A stretch of 64,000 nt of DNA from Diphasiastrum complanatum (GCA_029204225.1 CM055096.1:1121001-1185000); one strand, 5' to 3'. Positions 34,225 to 41,863 are shown, numbered from the stretch's first letter. Notes: a model not told the origin generated them from the letters alone. Numbers and translations: made by a program.

Positions 34225-36926
34225 TCTCATCTTCAAGAATTAACTTGAATGACAAGTGCTCAGCTCACTAGCAACTGCTAACTTCTAAGTGCTTAGTGCT
34301 AAGTGTATGGGGGCCCAGGTGCCCTGGTTAAACCTTGGCAACAGACCTGAGACCATAGTCACCATGTGGCATGATCATGAGATTTAGTACCTCAATTATA
34401 CTCTTGAGTCCTCAGTCTTCTAAGTTCTTGGAAGTCAGCAGCAGATCCTTATACAGTTGTACTCATCTTCATCCTTCTCAAACATTGTCATAACCTTCTT
34501 GTTTATTCTTTTCTCCACACTGCAAATAAGTTTGACACAATCACACAAAATTACAATATTTAGGAGTCAGGTTCGAACCGTTTTCTGATTCGAACCTACC
34601 TAGATGATTCGAATCGGAAAGAATCGGCCGATTCAAATCGACTTGTAACCTTGGCTCAAAATGTCCCAAGCTTCCTTAGAAGATTGGGCTTGTCTGATGT
34701 GGCCAATCTGTGTGTCTGATATATTAAGGGTGATCAAGGCGAAAGCCTTACCATCCCCGAGCTTGTATTTAGAAATGGCTTGCTTATTGACACTGGGAAG
34801 TAGTTCGCGACACCTGCGACTATCTCCCAAAGTTCCTTGGTCATTAGCACTACTTTCATCTTGAATTTCCATAGATGGTAATTCGATCCATCGAGCTTGT
34901 CTACCATCATACCAGACTTCAATTGAGAATCCATGTGGAAATTCGAGGGAGGTTTGTGCAGACAATAGATTGTATGACTTCTAGGCAATTTAGTGAATGC
35001 TTGCTCTATATCTGAGCAAGAAATGTTTTGATACTATATGCTGTGATGCCAGATTATCGCTCCGATATCATATTATTGCTCTGATATTAGATTATCGTCT
35101 GATACCATGTTGGGCTTAATCTAATCAACTCCTTAGAGTGAATGAAATTTGTTGATTGTAGTTCACAATAGTGCTTTATGTGGCTTATCATTCTATGTGG
35201 ATTGAACATCGTAGTTAGAAGGTCCACAGAAGTCCAAGTAGTCATAAAAACATCTATAATACTTGAATGCAAAAGGAAAAATGCTTTTGATGCAACACTT
35301 TTTGTAGAGGATGAGGATAGATATTGGTGACTCATTCACACGAAATAAGAACCAAATATTTTTTTATACCTTGGTAATGATGAGGCATCTAGTAGCACTT
35401 TAGATCGAGAGATTGATTCTGCTAGCTTTGAGAGCGGAACACAAACATCCTGCAAATTTTGAGACAAACAAGGACTAAGCAGCATGTTCAAGATTTAGAA
35501 CAAATGAGCACAAGGATATTTTAATAAATCTACCTTGACTGGAATAATTTAGGCTGTTTGTGTAGTCTTTGAAAAAGAGGTTTTGATTTTTTGAAGAACA
35601 ATCACTTGAGAAGCTAAAATTATAGTGCACCTCTATGTATTTACACAACATTTAAAGGCCAAAATTTTCCTCTCAATCTTCCTTTGGCCACTTATAATAA
35701 CCTTCTTTAAGCAAGTTGGTGATATAGCTTCTTTTTAGAAGAAAGGTACCCAGCCAAGTGCACATTGTTGGGATTAGTCAAGGGTATGTTTAGTCAAGCA
35801 TTAGGACACAACCTCTTTTCTCTGGTTGAACTATATACCTTGAATGCTATCTAATCTATTTATGGTTTCCAATGCAAGCCATAAGAATTGAACTTTTATA
35901 GTCCAATATAACTTTCTATTGCGCACCCTACCATTTCCAAGCAAGACATCTTGTGACTACCATTCATGTTCATGTGTTTTCAAGTGTCATGTCGGCCACA
36001 AAATAAGCTAGTTTCTAGAGATGCATTTGTTTATTCTACATGGAGGGGAAAGGGGTATGGGTTTCATTATGCAAATTCAACATTTTTTAGAGGTTTTGAC
36101 AATTGTGAAACAAAAGGCCATGAACACCGTCATTTTTGCATTAGATCAGCTTCAAGTTAGCATTTTATCTTTTCAAACTCTTTGTAGTGAAAATCCACCC
36201 CCCCCAAAAAAAAAAACATGATATCCTCATTTCACATCCTAAATGTTTGAAGCATCCAAGAGGTTAATCAAAGAACTCCAGATTCTCTTGATGTTTATGT
36301 GTCAATTATCCACTTAAGATATCTAGATTGATATCAATCTCAGCTACATTGTACCTGATGCCAAGTATAGAGAAGTACATCTATATTACATTTGTCTCAA
36401 GTATAGAGAGGTACTTCTAATCTTCTTTTTAGTTGTATATTAGGCAAGACTAATCACATCTAAGTATGTCCTTTGTTTGAATTAGTAAGTTTTTTGTGCA
36501 ACTAAGTTTGTAGCAAAATAAAAATGTAAAGCTAAATGATTGGTTTCTTTTCAATAAAAGAGGGTGTAAAATAGTGGAAGCTTCAAATAAATTCCTTAAG
36601 TTTGCGAAAAATAAGGTAACATGGCCTACAGTTACTTCTCAAGGTATGAAATATTTCAATGATCAACACATTAACATTATATCGGAGGACACTTCTTTTC
36701 AAGTGACAAGCCATGAGTGACAAACTCTGGAGCTTCTATTTTGTCATAATTCTCAAAGAGATTAGATTAGTGGCAAGTCGTGTATGGACTTTCCATTCTC
36801 TTCATTGGACAATTTTAGGTATTCAAAAATGGAGTAACTTGGAAATGCTACAAAAGAATATACCGTGACCATGAACTCAGCACCTGGCCTTAATGTTGCA
36901 CATGCCCATAGAGCTTCCTTTCGAAT
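20139..36926 (-). CDS. DLD: D-lactate dehydrogenase, mitochondrial-type (C-terminal five exons)
   Basis: Minus-strand join of 36864-36926, 35370-35449, 23680-23810, 23502-23545 and 20139-20258: 438 bases, 145 residues plus stop, with GT-AG borders and matching phases throughout. The peptide carries IRKEALWACATLRPGAEF, DVCVPLSKLAESISRSK, VSHAGDGNFH, GTCTGEHGVGVGK and LDPNNIMNPGK, the ordered C-terminal signatures of FAD-linked D-lactate dehydrogenases. In plants and animals the family oxidises D-lactate (for example from the glyoxalase route) to pyruvate, passing electrons towards cytochrome c. Plant proteins have about 560 residues, so roughly the first 400 are missing; their exons must lie to the right or beyond the window. 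The introns measure about 1.4, 11.6, 0.13 and 3.2 kb, and the large ones are packed with transposons. No stop or frameshift interrupts the exons, so the gene is probably functional. Confidence 0.88.
20266..21400. other. D-lactate dehydrogenase last intron, left part
   Basis: AT-rich intron sequence with no recognisable protein. Transposon fragments begin at about 21405. Confidence 0.4.
21405..21935 (-). mobile_element. Ty3/gypsy gag fragment
   Basis: The frame contains AAQDWFFNLSAEQKTTWEGI, ALITRFKSRKFLEDRFLLLS and KVKMGKRERVHDYIERA, the retrotransposon gag core, then an acidic tail. It closely resembles the gag at 30379-31627 (ALITRFKLRKFMEDPFLLLS), so both come from one family. It is 5'-truncated and abuts an oppositely oriented copia fragment at about 21940. 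It lies within the last intron of the D-lactate dehydrogenase gene, in the gene's own sense. Confidence 0.85.
21940..22690 (+). mobile_element. Ty1/copia gag-protease-integrase N-part fragment
   Basis: Starts with the knuckle FCRYCKRTGHEIKDC (CCHC intact), then a glutamine-rich stretch. WYLDSGATQHMTHH is the aspartic protease active site (D-S-G). LLSNVLHVPNLTKNLLSVSR and LWHFRLGHLNYNSIRQMS follow; the last is the pre-integrase histidine region, then LCESCIISK. A stop after KVGE (22135) and truncation at about 22690 disable it. Confidence 0.88.
22691..23184. other. Unassigned intron sequence
   Basis: No coding match. The words GTGTG and CACACA are common and the stretch may be LTR-derived. 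It belongs to the last intron of the D-lactate dehydrogenase gene. Confidence 0.3.
23185..23445. repeat. Tandem duplication, period 135 bp
   Basis: TCCATTTCACAAGGGG starts at 23185 and again at 23320. Both units continue through GACATTGAAAGGTACAAACT and GTTCCTTGGGCGTCGGTGGG to the GGCACCACGC end. The first unit carries an extra short GGTGGGGGTT-type duplication. The copies are near-identical, so the event is fairly recent. Confidence 0.9.
23502..23545 (-). CDS. DLD: D-lactate dehydrogenase 44-bp micro-exon
   Basis: Encodes TCTGEHGVGVGKLK plus the split glycine codon. It begins after CTATAGCAG and ends before GTATGTG. This is the most conserved C-terminal motif of FAD-linked D-lactate and glycolate oxidases. 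Confidence 0.92.
23680..23810 (-). CDS. DLD: D-lactate dehydrogenase exon with HAGDGNFH
   Basis: Begins AMVSHAGDGNFHSVILIDP after TTTCAG and ends IALSAE plus one base before GTAACT. The HAGDGN segment lies close to the flavin and substrate site in this family. 131 bases; the flanking phases fit the neighbouring exons. Confidence 0.92.
23811..26768. other. D-lactate dehydrogenase large intron, unannotated part
   Basis: About 3 kb of AT-rich sequence with no protein domain or clear repeat on either strand. Transposons occupy the rest of this 11.6-kb intron. Confidence 0.5.
26769..26800. repeat. Left-end fragment of the 16.6-kb inverted-repeat element
   Basis: CTTAGTTGCCCGTTCCGG repeats the left terminus of the element at 16613 almost exactly. 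It is followed by GACGGGGGCCC instead of the AT-rich core. No right end or target duplication is seen, so only the terminus remains. Confidence 0.6.
26816..27362 (-). mobile_element. Short LINE derivative (5' region joined to 3' end)
   Basis: Reading the minus strand, it starts at CAGCGATGGTGCTCC beside the GA tract, the same 5' terminus as the LINEs ending at 34172 and 55396. It continues through G-rich leader sequence (repeated GGGATAGGGCGG on the plus strand) and reaches a TAATAAAGTAC end near 26823. No endonuclease or RT is present. It looks like an internally deleted, non-autonomous copy of about 0.55 kb. Confidence 0.5.
27363..27412. repeat. (GA)25 microsatellite between two LINE ends
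   Basis: Perfect GA tract. The 5' terminus of one minus-strand LINE (CAGCGATGG) lies on its left, and the 3' terminus of another (TTATAAAGT) lies directly on its right. Confidence 0.95.
27413..28484 (-). mobile_element. LINE fragment, RT C-terminal region (copy A)
   Basis: From about 28480 down: LSWYQQASDLLRHLGIFIMD, RLSYYQTHFLSLDPSGLPLL, the zinc-like CRLCSLQEVEDEAHFLLRC (C-X2-C-X9-H-X4-C) and CPLYYEIRGRYYCLFRD, all typical of the end of the LINE ORF2. An acidic tail and a 0.28-kb 3' untranslated region reach the GA tract. A gypsy LTR interrupts it at about 28485; the upstream RT and endonuclease are absent. Frameshifts make it inactive. Confidence 0.85.
28485..29178 (+). repeat. 5' LTR of a Ty3/gypsy element
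   Basis: The right edge is set by CCACTACA directly before a tRNA-Asp-type primer site at 29183. The LTR has CTATAAAAAGGG at about 28730 as a TATA box and CAATAAAG near 28780 as a poly(A) signal, in the expected order. The left edge is near TGGCACCCTGCG or TGCGTGTG and is known only within about 15 bases, because it cuts into LINE copy A. Confidence 0.75.
29183..29200 (+). promoter_or_regulatory. Primer binding site, tRNA-Asp type
   Basis: TGGCGCCGTTGCCGGGGA matches the site used by many plant gypsy elements, complementary to the 3' end of tRNA-Asp. It lies four bases after the LTR end. Confidence 0.85.
29201..30378 (+). other. Gypsy leader with AACCTTCGCC repeats
   Basis: Untranslated leader between the primer site and gag. 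Variants of AACCTTCGCCGAGTT occur at about 29517, 29541, 29560, 29670, 29840, 29990 and 30108. A long leader is usual in this gypsy group; the repeat function is unknown. Confidence 0.55.
30379..31627 (+). mobile_element. Ty3/gypsy gag with several zinc knuckles, frameshifted
   Basis: ATG at 30379 starts an Ala/Pro-rich N-terminus, then the gag core LDLPKYNGLTDPVRFLQIY, ATQDWYYNQDETERTDWEVV and ALITRFKLRKFMEDPFLLLS. A coiled-coil-like stretch leads to CSICTGNHTVNEC and VCHLCNSLDHETAFC. After a stop at 31111 and a frame change, CFACGENH and FCCDCGYGHCYKDCPARP follow, giving three to four knuckles. Compared with the related gag at 21405-21935, the segment after KMGKRE is deleted. No protease or RT follows. 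Confidence 0.85.
31730..31742 (-). promoter_or_regulatory. Primer binding site, initiator tRNA-Met type
   Basis: On the minus strand TGGTATCAGAGCC, the standard plant LTR-retroelement primer site, one base after the LTR that ends at 31744. Confidence 0.8.
31744..32101 (-). repeat. LTR (358 bp) inserted in a LINE
   Basis: On the minus strand it starts TGTTACGAACACGTAACC and ends GATCTCTTACA, directly before the primer site. It interrupts LINE copy E within its RT C-terminal region (LINE coding text stops at about 32102). Downstream of the primer site only about 100 bases fit this element before plus-strand gypsy gag begins, so the element is truncated. Confidence 0.75.
32102..34172 (-). mobile_element. 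LINE copy E: ORF1 and RT, endonuclease deleted
   Basis: The 5' terminus lies beside the GA tract at 34173. ORF1 at 33637-33906 has a coiled-coil start and VRVRGFS, the start of an RRM-like fold. The endonuclease is missing between about 33500 and 33600. RT follows: TICKLKNNRTSDIDLLSAKL, AGFRRGYSTLDHVLTLRTII, ACFVDLSQAFDTVPR, LFALYIDDLECLIREGGDGC, ILLYADDIVLL and SYTYLGVMFTAPL. The YADD box is intact, but frameshifts occur and the 3' part is lost to the LTR at 32101. Confidence 0.85.
34173..34221. repeat. (GA)24 microsatellite at a LINE 5' end
   Basis: Directly right of the CCATCGCTG-rich 5' end of LINE copy E. The right flank (TCATCTCATCTTCAAG) is ordinary intron sequence. Confidence 0.95.
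34640..34988 (-). mobile_element. Ty1/copia gag fragment
   Basis: Minus-strand frames give KLDGSNYHLWKFKMKVVLMT and, after a frameshift, AISKYKLGDGKAFALITLN and HIRQAQSSKEAWDIL, the classic copia gag (UBN2-type) core. It ends abruptly near 34650. The LTR and primer site of the same element lie at 35098-35340. Confidence 0.85.
35098..35107 (-). promoter_or_regulatory. Copia primer binding site
   Basis: Minus-strand TGGTATCAGA directly follows the LTR end CCCAACA. Related but mutated copies (ATATCAGAGCAATA, ATATCGGAGCGATA, CTGGCATCACAG) continue down to about 35041. Confidence 0.7.
35108..35340 (-). repeat. Copia LTR (about 233 bp)
   Basis: On the minus strand it runs from TGTGAATGAGTCACC to AAGCCCAACA, with TG and CA ends, and is followed by a primer site and gag. 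Its outer edge lies only 29 bases from a D-lactate dehydrogenase exon. The outer boundary is inferred from the TG start. Confidence 0.6.
35370..35449 (-). CDS. DLD: D-lactate dehydrogenase exon with DVCVPLS
   Basis: Starts after TTTGCAG, encodes DVCVPLSKLAESISRSK and LDASSLP plus two bases, and ends before GTATAAA. Phases match the exons at 36864 and 23680. The DVCVPLS segment is characteristic of the family. Confidence 0.9.
35450..36863. other. D-lactate dehydrogenase intron
   Basis: AT-rich intron sequence with no recognisable transposon protein. A short C-run followed by an A-run lies at about 36198-36218. Confidence 0.5.
36864..36926 (-). CDS. DLD: D-lactate dehydrogenase exon with IRKEALWAC
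   Basis: 21 codons, IRKEALWACATLRPGAEF to VT, between CTTCACAG and GTATAT. It matches the WKIRKEALWAC segment of the family. The next exon upstream was not found. A long GA tract lies just before its acceptor. Confidence 0.9.
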
Positions 36927-36951
36927 CTGTGAAGAAAAAGGCCACAATGTT

Positions 36952-36953
<2 letters not shown>

Positions 36954-37035
<82 letters not shown>
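36954..37035. repeat. (CT)41 microsatellite next to a splice acceptor
   Basis: 82 perfect bases. In the sense of the D-lactate dehydrogenase transcript this is a GA (purine) tract ending 27 bases before the 3' splice site at 36926/36927. Confidence 0.97.
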
Positions 37036-37037
<2 letters not shown>

Positions 37038-37772
37038 AAAAAGTGATTTTTGAAGAGGATGACAAGCCATCCATGATTGACTGAGCTACAAGGCACCTTC
37101 CACTAAAACCTCTCGAGGCAAAAAGTGCTAAGCTTTGAAATCGTCTCCTCAAGATTAGAAAATCCAGTTCATCATAATGAAAGTTAAGTCCATGCTTCAA
37201 GCGATTGAATGGTCTGATAAGAGCTTGCATCACAAAGAAGTTTCAAGAATAGTGAACGACGAGTAAGAGATTCAAGGGGTTTGCAAAATGATATCTTTTA
37301 AGAGTTGTCACTTTAGAAAAATTTGAGCTTCTACGACAATACCTAGTTGAGGGTGATGGGTCGCGAACTACTAGTAGGGGATTGAGAGCATATCTATTCA
37401 ACCATTAGCTTGATCGAGCTATGAAGTAACTCACAAATTTTAGTACCAACGATGCATAATTGATAATACATGAGGCATAGATGCCACTAATGATTTGCAA
37501 AAAGTGAAAAAAATTGTGACTCAATTTTAATAATAACAAATACATGCAATATGGATACCAGTACAAATAGAGGATTAAGCTTAAATGGGTGTCCAATAGT
37601 TTCAAGTCCAATTTCAGGCAGTTGGGTGAGATCTTGTTTACATAGAATGAATGGCGTAAACTTGAGTGCAAAAGTTATAACCCAACTACCATCCGCTTGC
37701 ATAAATTTAAATGCAAAAGTCATGACCAAACTGACATCAAAACGTAATGCATACTAAAGCATACGCACAAAA

Positions 37773-37892
37773 CCTTATTGAACTACAATGAACCGTATTG
37801 AACCATATCAAACCCTATAGAACCATTACAAACCCTATTGAACCATAGCAAGTCGTACTGAACCATATAAAAGCCTACTGAATCGTAGCAAA
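37773..37892. repeat. 20-bp minisatellite, six units
   Basis: Six consecutive 20-base units of the form CCNTAYTGAACCATANCAAA with a few substitutions each. No indels disturb the period. Confidence 0.88.
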
Positions 37893-38584
37893 ATGCTTGC
37901 TTTGGAGTGATAGAGATTTTTTGCATTCTATACACTTGATAAAACTCTGTTTTATTCTGTATAAAGATGGTTGAATACCCAAGGGGCAGAACAAAGTAAC
38001 TGTTCTAAGGTGGTGGTGTAGTTCGTGTAGTAGAACTCTTCCAGGCTACCAATTTACATGTCAACAAAATTATGCACATAACATTTACTATATCCGCACA
38101 GTGGATAATGCTTATTCGCAATTTTTTTATATTTTGTTTTTTCTTTAAAAAAATGATTTGACTGCTAATTACTAGCCACAACAAATCACAATTTGCTGCA
38201 GCTATGACATGAGGCAATCTAGCAATCTCCCACAAAGAACGACAAAGATCATCCAACAGCATCTAGGCTAAAGCCCGAAGCAATAGCACAGGCAAGAGTT
38301 CTTCCATAAAGAGTCCAAGCAATATCAAATCAAATGTTGAAAATGAATGTTCATAAGGCCTTATATTCCCTTGAGGAACCCTAAAAGTAACATTCAAAAA
38401 TCAAGGGAGGCCAGACTTTTGGAGGGATAATAGTGTGCCCTCCTAAAGGGTGCCTACTTCAAATACTTAATTAACTAAGGTTAGGACCTTGGCTAGTCCT
38501 AAATATAAATGCATAAGAAAGGCTCTTAGGCCTATGTATCAAAAAGCCTCCATGAAGTGCATCTGCTATAAATCTGCTATCAAT
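37893..38584. other. No recognisable feature
   Basis: AT-rich sequence between the minisatellite and the duplicated locus. I searched it for upstream exons of the D-lactate dehydrogenase and recognised none. Confidence 0.4.
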
Positions 38585-38730
38585 TTTTGTGTAACTGTGT
38601 ATGATGATTATGGCTGTGGGGTTTACTGTTTAGGGTTTAATGATTGGACATGATGCATATGATCTGAGAGACATGAAGATGCGCTTGTGTACCACAATAG
38701 CTCAAGCATTTATAGTTTCCATACTATGTC

Positions 38731-38776
<46 letters not shown>

Positions 38777-38960
38777 GCACAGAGCAAGCCACTCTTAACC
38801 AACCATAAAAATTGCGTAATTCAAACCATTTCTAACTAGCCATTCAAATTTCACATACCTAACCATTTCTAACCAACCACAATAAATTGGCCATGACACG
38901 AATACACTGTAAAAAAATATACACATCTATTCTGATGCCAGTGTACATGACAAGTTCTCA
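38585..38960. repeat. Duplicated locus, copy without LINE, with (CT)n at 38733-38771
   Basis: The left side (ATGATTATGGCTGTGGGGTT, then ACATGATGCATATG) matches 39760-39961. The right side (AACCATTTCTAACTAGCCAT, then GCCATGACACGAATACACTG) matches 41618-41760. The two sides are joined here by a plain 39-base CT tract, so this serves as the empty-site version of the locus invaded by the LINE at 40005. Confidence 0.85.
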
Positions 38961-38966
38961 AGACAG

Positions 38967-39290
38967 GGAACCACAAGACCTACACACTACTATGTCTTAT
39001 ATGATGTGATCAGTTTCCCCCGCGGATGAACTTCAACAGCTTACTAATTACTTATGCAAAACTGTGTCATTCACTACAAGGAACCACAAGACCTACACAC
39101 TACTATGTCTTAAATGATGTGATCGGTTTCCCCCGGATGAACTTCAACAGCTTACTACTTACTTATGCAAAATTGTGTCATTCACTACAAGGAACCAAGA
39201 GACCTACACACTACTATGGCTCGGTTGACGAGATCGGTTTCTCCCCGGATGAACTTCAACGGCTTACTAATTATTTATGGCACAGTACCG
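38967..39290 (+). pseudogene. Three tandem copies of an Argonaute PIWI exon fragment
   Basis: Units start at 38967, 39080 and 39191 (periods 113 and 111). Unit 3 encodes GTKRPTHYYGSVDEIGFSP followed by DELQRLTNYL; unit 2 encodes GTTRPTHYYVLNDVIGF. This matches the PIWI text G-T-x-R-P-T-H-Y then D-E-I-G-F-S-x-D-E-L-Q-x-L-T-N-x-L of plant Argonautes. Units 1 and 2 carry a one-base deletion after the GF codons that shifts the frame. No other Argonaute sequence is adjacent, so this is a captured or leftover exon piece that was later tandemly duplicated. Confidence 0.8.
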
Positions 39291-39740
39291 ACACGGGGGC
39301 TCCGAAATATCTCCTAGTTTTCAGGTCCCGACCGGACAAAGTGTCCCTGAAGCCCTGTTTAACGTCGATGGACATTTTGGGCCGGCCGTTTGTCCATTCG
39401 TTCCTCGTCCTGTCTGTTCCCACATGTTCCTATTGAGGTTGTTCACTGGCCGAAACAGACGGCACCTAAAACGGATCCCGTTTGGAGAAATTGGGCCGTC
39501 GGACGGAAAGCTGCAAAACTAGTCCATTTCACGTGACCTAATTGCGTTTCTCTCCCGTCGAAACCCCATTTTGACCGAACGATACCCGAATCGAGCTAGG
39601 CGATTCCTTGGGTTCATATCGGGATCACGAACCTGTGGACTGTATTCCTGGACCATTAATGCATTCTAAACAAGTTTAAGTGAATGCTACACAAGTGCTG
39701 CGGTGATGTCAATTGAATCTGCACATACCTGTGGTGCAAT
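39291..39740. other. Unassigned, locally GC-rich
   Basis: The third Argonaute unit runs into a GC-richer stretch (to about 39640) with no recognised protein. Confidence 0.35.
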
Positions 39741-39959
39741 GCCTACGACACAATGGGTTGATGATGTTTATGGCTGTGGTTATGATGATTATGGCTGTGG
39801 CTTGTTTTGATGGTTATGGCTGTGGGGTTGTGGGTTTATGATAATTTGTTAGGGTTTAGGGTGTTATGTTAACTGCCATTTGTTAGGGTGTCGGGTTTAG
39901 TGTGTTATGTTGAATGGTTGAACATGATGCATATGTTATGAAAGAGATGCAGATGTGTT

Positions 39960-39961
<2 letters not shown>
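39741..39961. repeat. Left flank of the LINE-invaded duplicated locus
   Basis: Homologous to 38585-38732, with extra ATTATGGCTGTGG repeats. It contains a short telomere-like TTAGGGTTTAGGG at about 39848. Confidence 0.7.

Positions 39962-40004
<43 letters not shown>
39962..40004. repeat. (CT)n tract at the LINE 5' junction
   Basis: 43 bases of CT repeat directly before the 5'-truncated LINE copy F. Confidence 0.95.
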
Positions 40005-40006
<2 letters not shown>

Positions 40007-41537
40007 ACACACTTTTTTTACTCAGTGGGGTTTAGGGGTGAACCTCTCGAAGACCAAAGTTATGGTCTTCAATACCTTTCGGGCCTTCATGCAGCGCCAG
40101 AAGCTTACCTTTGATGGGTAGTCCCTAGAGGTGGTTTCTTCATACACTTACCTGGGCGTGCTCTTCTCTGGTCCTACCTTCAGTATGAGACAGGCGGCTA
40201 CTTCTAGACTTGGGGAGGGCCACTCTTCCCTAGTCCAGCTGGAGAGATTCTGCTTCCGTAAGTCTATTTGGGATGCCCCGAGTAAGCGCAGACTGTTTGA
40301 CACCATCATGCCCCCTTTAGCCTTGTATGCCGCAGAGATATGGTGTACAGGATTATCATCTTCACACTGGTCCAACATTTCACACTTACAGACCACCATA
40401 TTGGCTCGCATGATCCGAGCAAAGCCCTCGGTTCCACGTGAGATCATCCTTGCGGAGTTTGCCACCCCCCCTATTCAGATTGAGGCAGCCTTCCAGCTTA
40501 TCACGTACATCCAGAGAGCTCAGGCACTTCCTGATACCGAGCAGAGATATACGCGGATTGCACTTATGTCCTCTCATCGCCTTTAGACTCAGGGATACCG
40601 GTTATCATGGTTCTCTCAGGCATCACACTTCCTCATGGAAGCATTTGGTATCACTATCACTGATCTCCCTTTGGGTACACACCAGTACATTAGACGTTTT
40701 TTATACAGAGCATATCTCGACCGTACCTGGCGTCACCAACAGGGGGTTAAGCCTGACTACTACCAGACTCACTTTCTAGAGCAGGATGCCACTGGTCTTC
40801 CAGTTTTACCTCGCTATTTGTCTTCTGGAATATCACACGGTCTCCGTTTCACTTTGGGACAATTCAGAGTCTCCTCAAATCAGTTGGCTATTGAGACAGG
40901 CAGATTCCAGGGTACACCACGAGAGGAGAGACTATGCCTGTTGTGTCCCCTACATGAGATAGAGTCCGAAGAGCATTTCATCTTCAGATGCCCCATATAT
41001 TATGAGATTAGAGGGAGATATCATTGTTTATTCCGTGACATGCCTACTACAATCAGAGCACTGATGGGATATGAGGACTCTCGCTGTGTCGCACTTATGC
41101 GAGATGGTCTTGCTGCGCCAGGATATGTATCAGTCAGCTCACCAGCCACATCCTAGCTCTCAGGATTAGATTACGTCTTTCTTCACCAGGAGACGGACAA
41201 GGCCCGACGACGACGACGACGACGACGACGACATACCACCTCACCGATGTCAGAGACAGTGTATCACTCATAGTTATGCAGCAGTTCACACTTCTCGCCT
41301 TGTTACGAGAGCACACAGTTTTCACCCTCCTAGACGACGTTAGCGACAGTCCATACCTCCTGATACAGCTCGTATTACGTCTTTTTTCAACATCAGCACT
41401 ATCTGACACTATCTGATACTACTCTACTCCTGGCAGCTATTCTTGCTCCCACTTATGGATAGTTGGCAGTTTGTAGTTTACAGTTATATTACTCATTTCT
41501 CTTTTATGCCTTTTGGCATGGAAAAGACATTAATAAA

Positions 41538-41541
<4 letters not shown>
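40005..41541 (+). mobile_element. 5'-truncated LINE (copy F) inside a CT microsatellite
   Basis: Begins within RT (LSKTKVMVFNT in a shifted frame), then SSYTYLGVLFSGPTFSMRQA, LYAAEIWCTGLSSSHWSNIS, MIRAKPSVPREIILAEFATP, TDLPLGTHQYIRRFLYRAYL, the zinc-like CLLCPLHEIESEEHFIFRC and CPIYYEIRGRYHCLFRD. A stop (40584) splits the frame, and a CGA-repeat expansion lies at 41205-41232. The 3' end reads GGCATGGAAAAGACATTAAT then AAAGC and runs straight into CT repeats with no poly(A). Both ends contact CT tracts. Confidence 0.9.

Positions 41542-41617
<76 letters not shown>
41542..41617. repeat. (TC)38 tract forming the LINE 3' tail
   Basis: Follows the ATTAATAAAGCTT end of LINE copy F. The right flank is the other half of the duplicated locus. 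Confidence 0.95.
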
Positions 41618-41620
<3 letters not shown>

Positions 41621-41780
41621 TTGCATGGAGCAAACCATTTCTAACTAACCATTCAAATTTCACAGAGCTAAACATTTGTAAGCAACTATGATAAATTAGC
41701 CATGACACAAATAAACTGTAAAGAAATATATACATCTCATCTGATGCCTGTATACATGATAGTCTGTGTGTATCAATATC
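41618..41780. repeat. Right flank of the LINE-invaded duplicated locus
   Basis: Homologous to 38772-38955: AACCATTTCTAACTAACCAT, then TTAGCCATGACACAAATAAA. Confidence 0.8.
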
Positions 41781-41863
41781 TACAAGTCTGTGCTAAAAAA
41801 ATCATCCCTCTGCATGCCAGATGCATCCTCAGGGGTGTCAAATACAAAGTCTGGTTGGGAGGA

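Noticed and set aside
36762-37096. Long frames rich in RERERE or SLSLSL on both strands over CT/GA tracts
   Set aside because: They are translations of dinucleotide repeats, open by default in several frames. Only the embedded 63-bp D-lactate dehydrogenase exon is real.
37050-38300. Possible upstream exon of the D-lactate dehydrogenase ending in LWK
   Set aside because: A frame with SLWE near 38230 was considered, but the surrounding residues do not match the family and no donor follows. The true exon was not found.
39848-39861. TTAGGGTTTAGGG, plant telomere-like
   Set aside because: Fewer than two full units, embedded in GTTAGGGT-type local repeats; too short to call an interstitial telomere.
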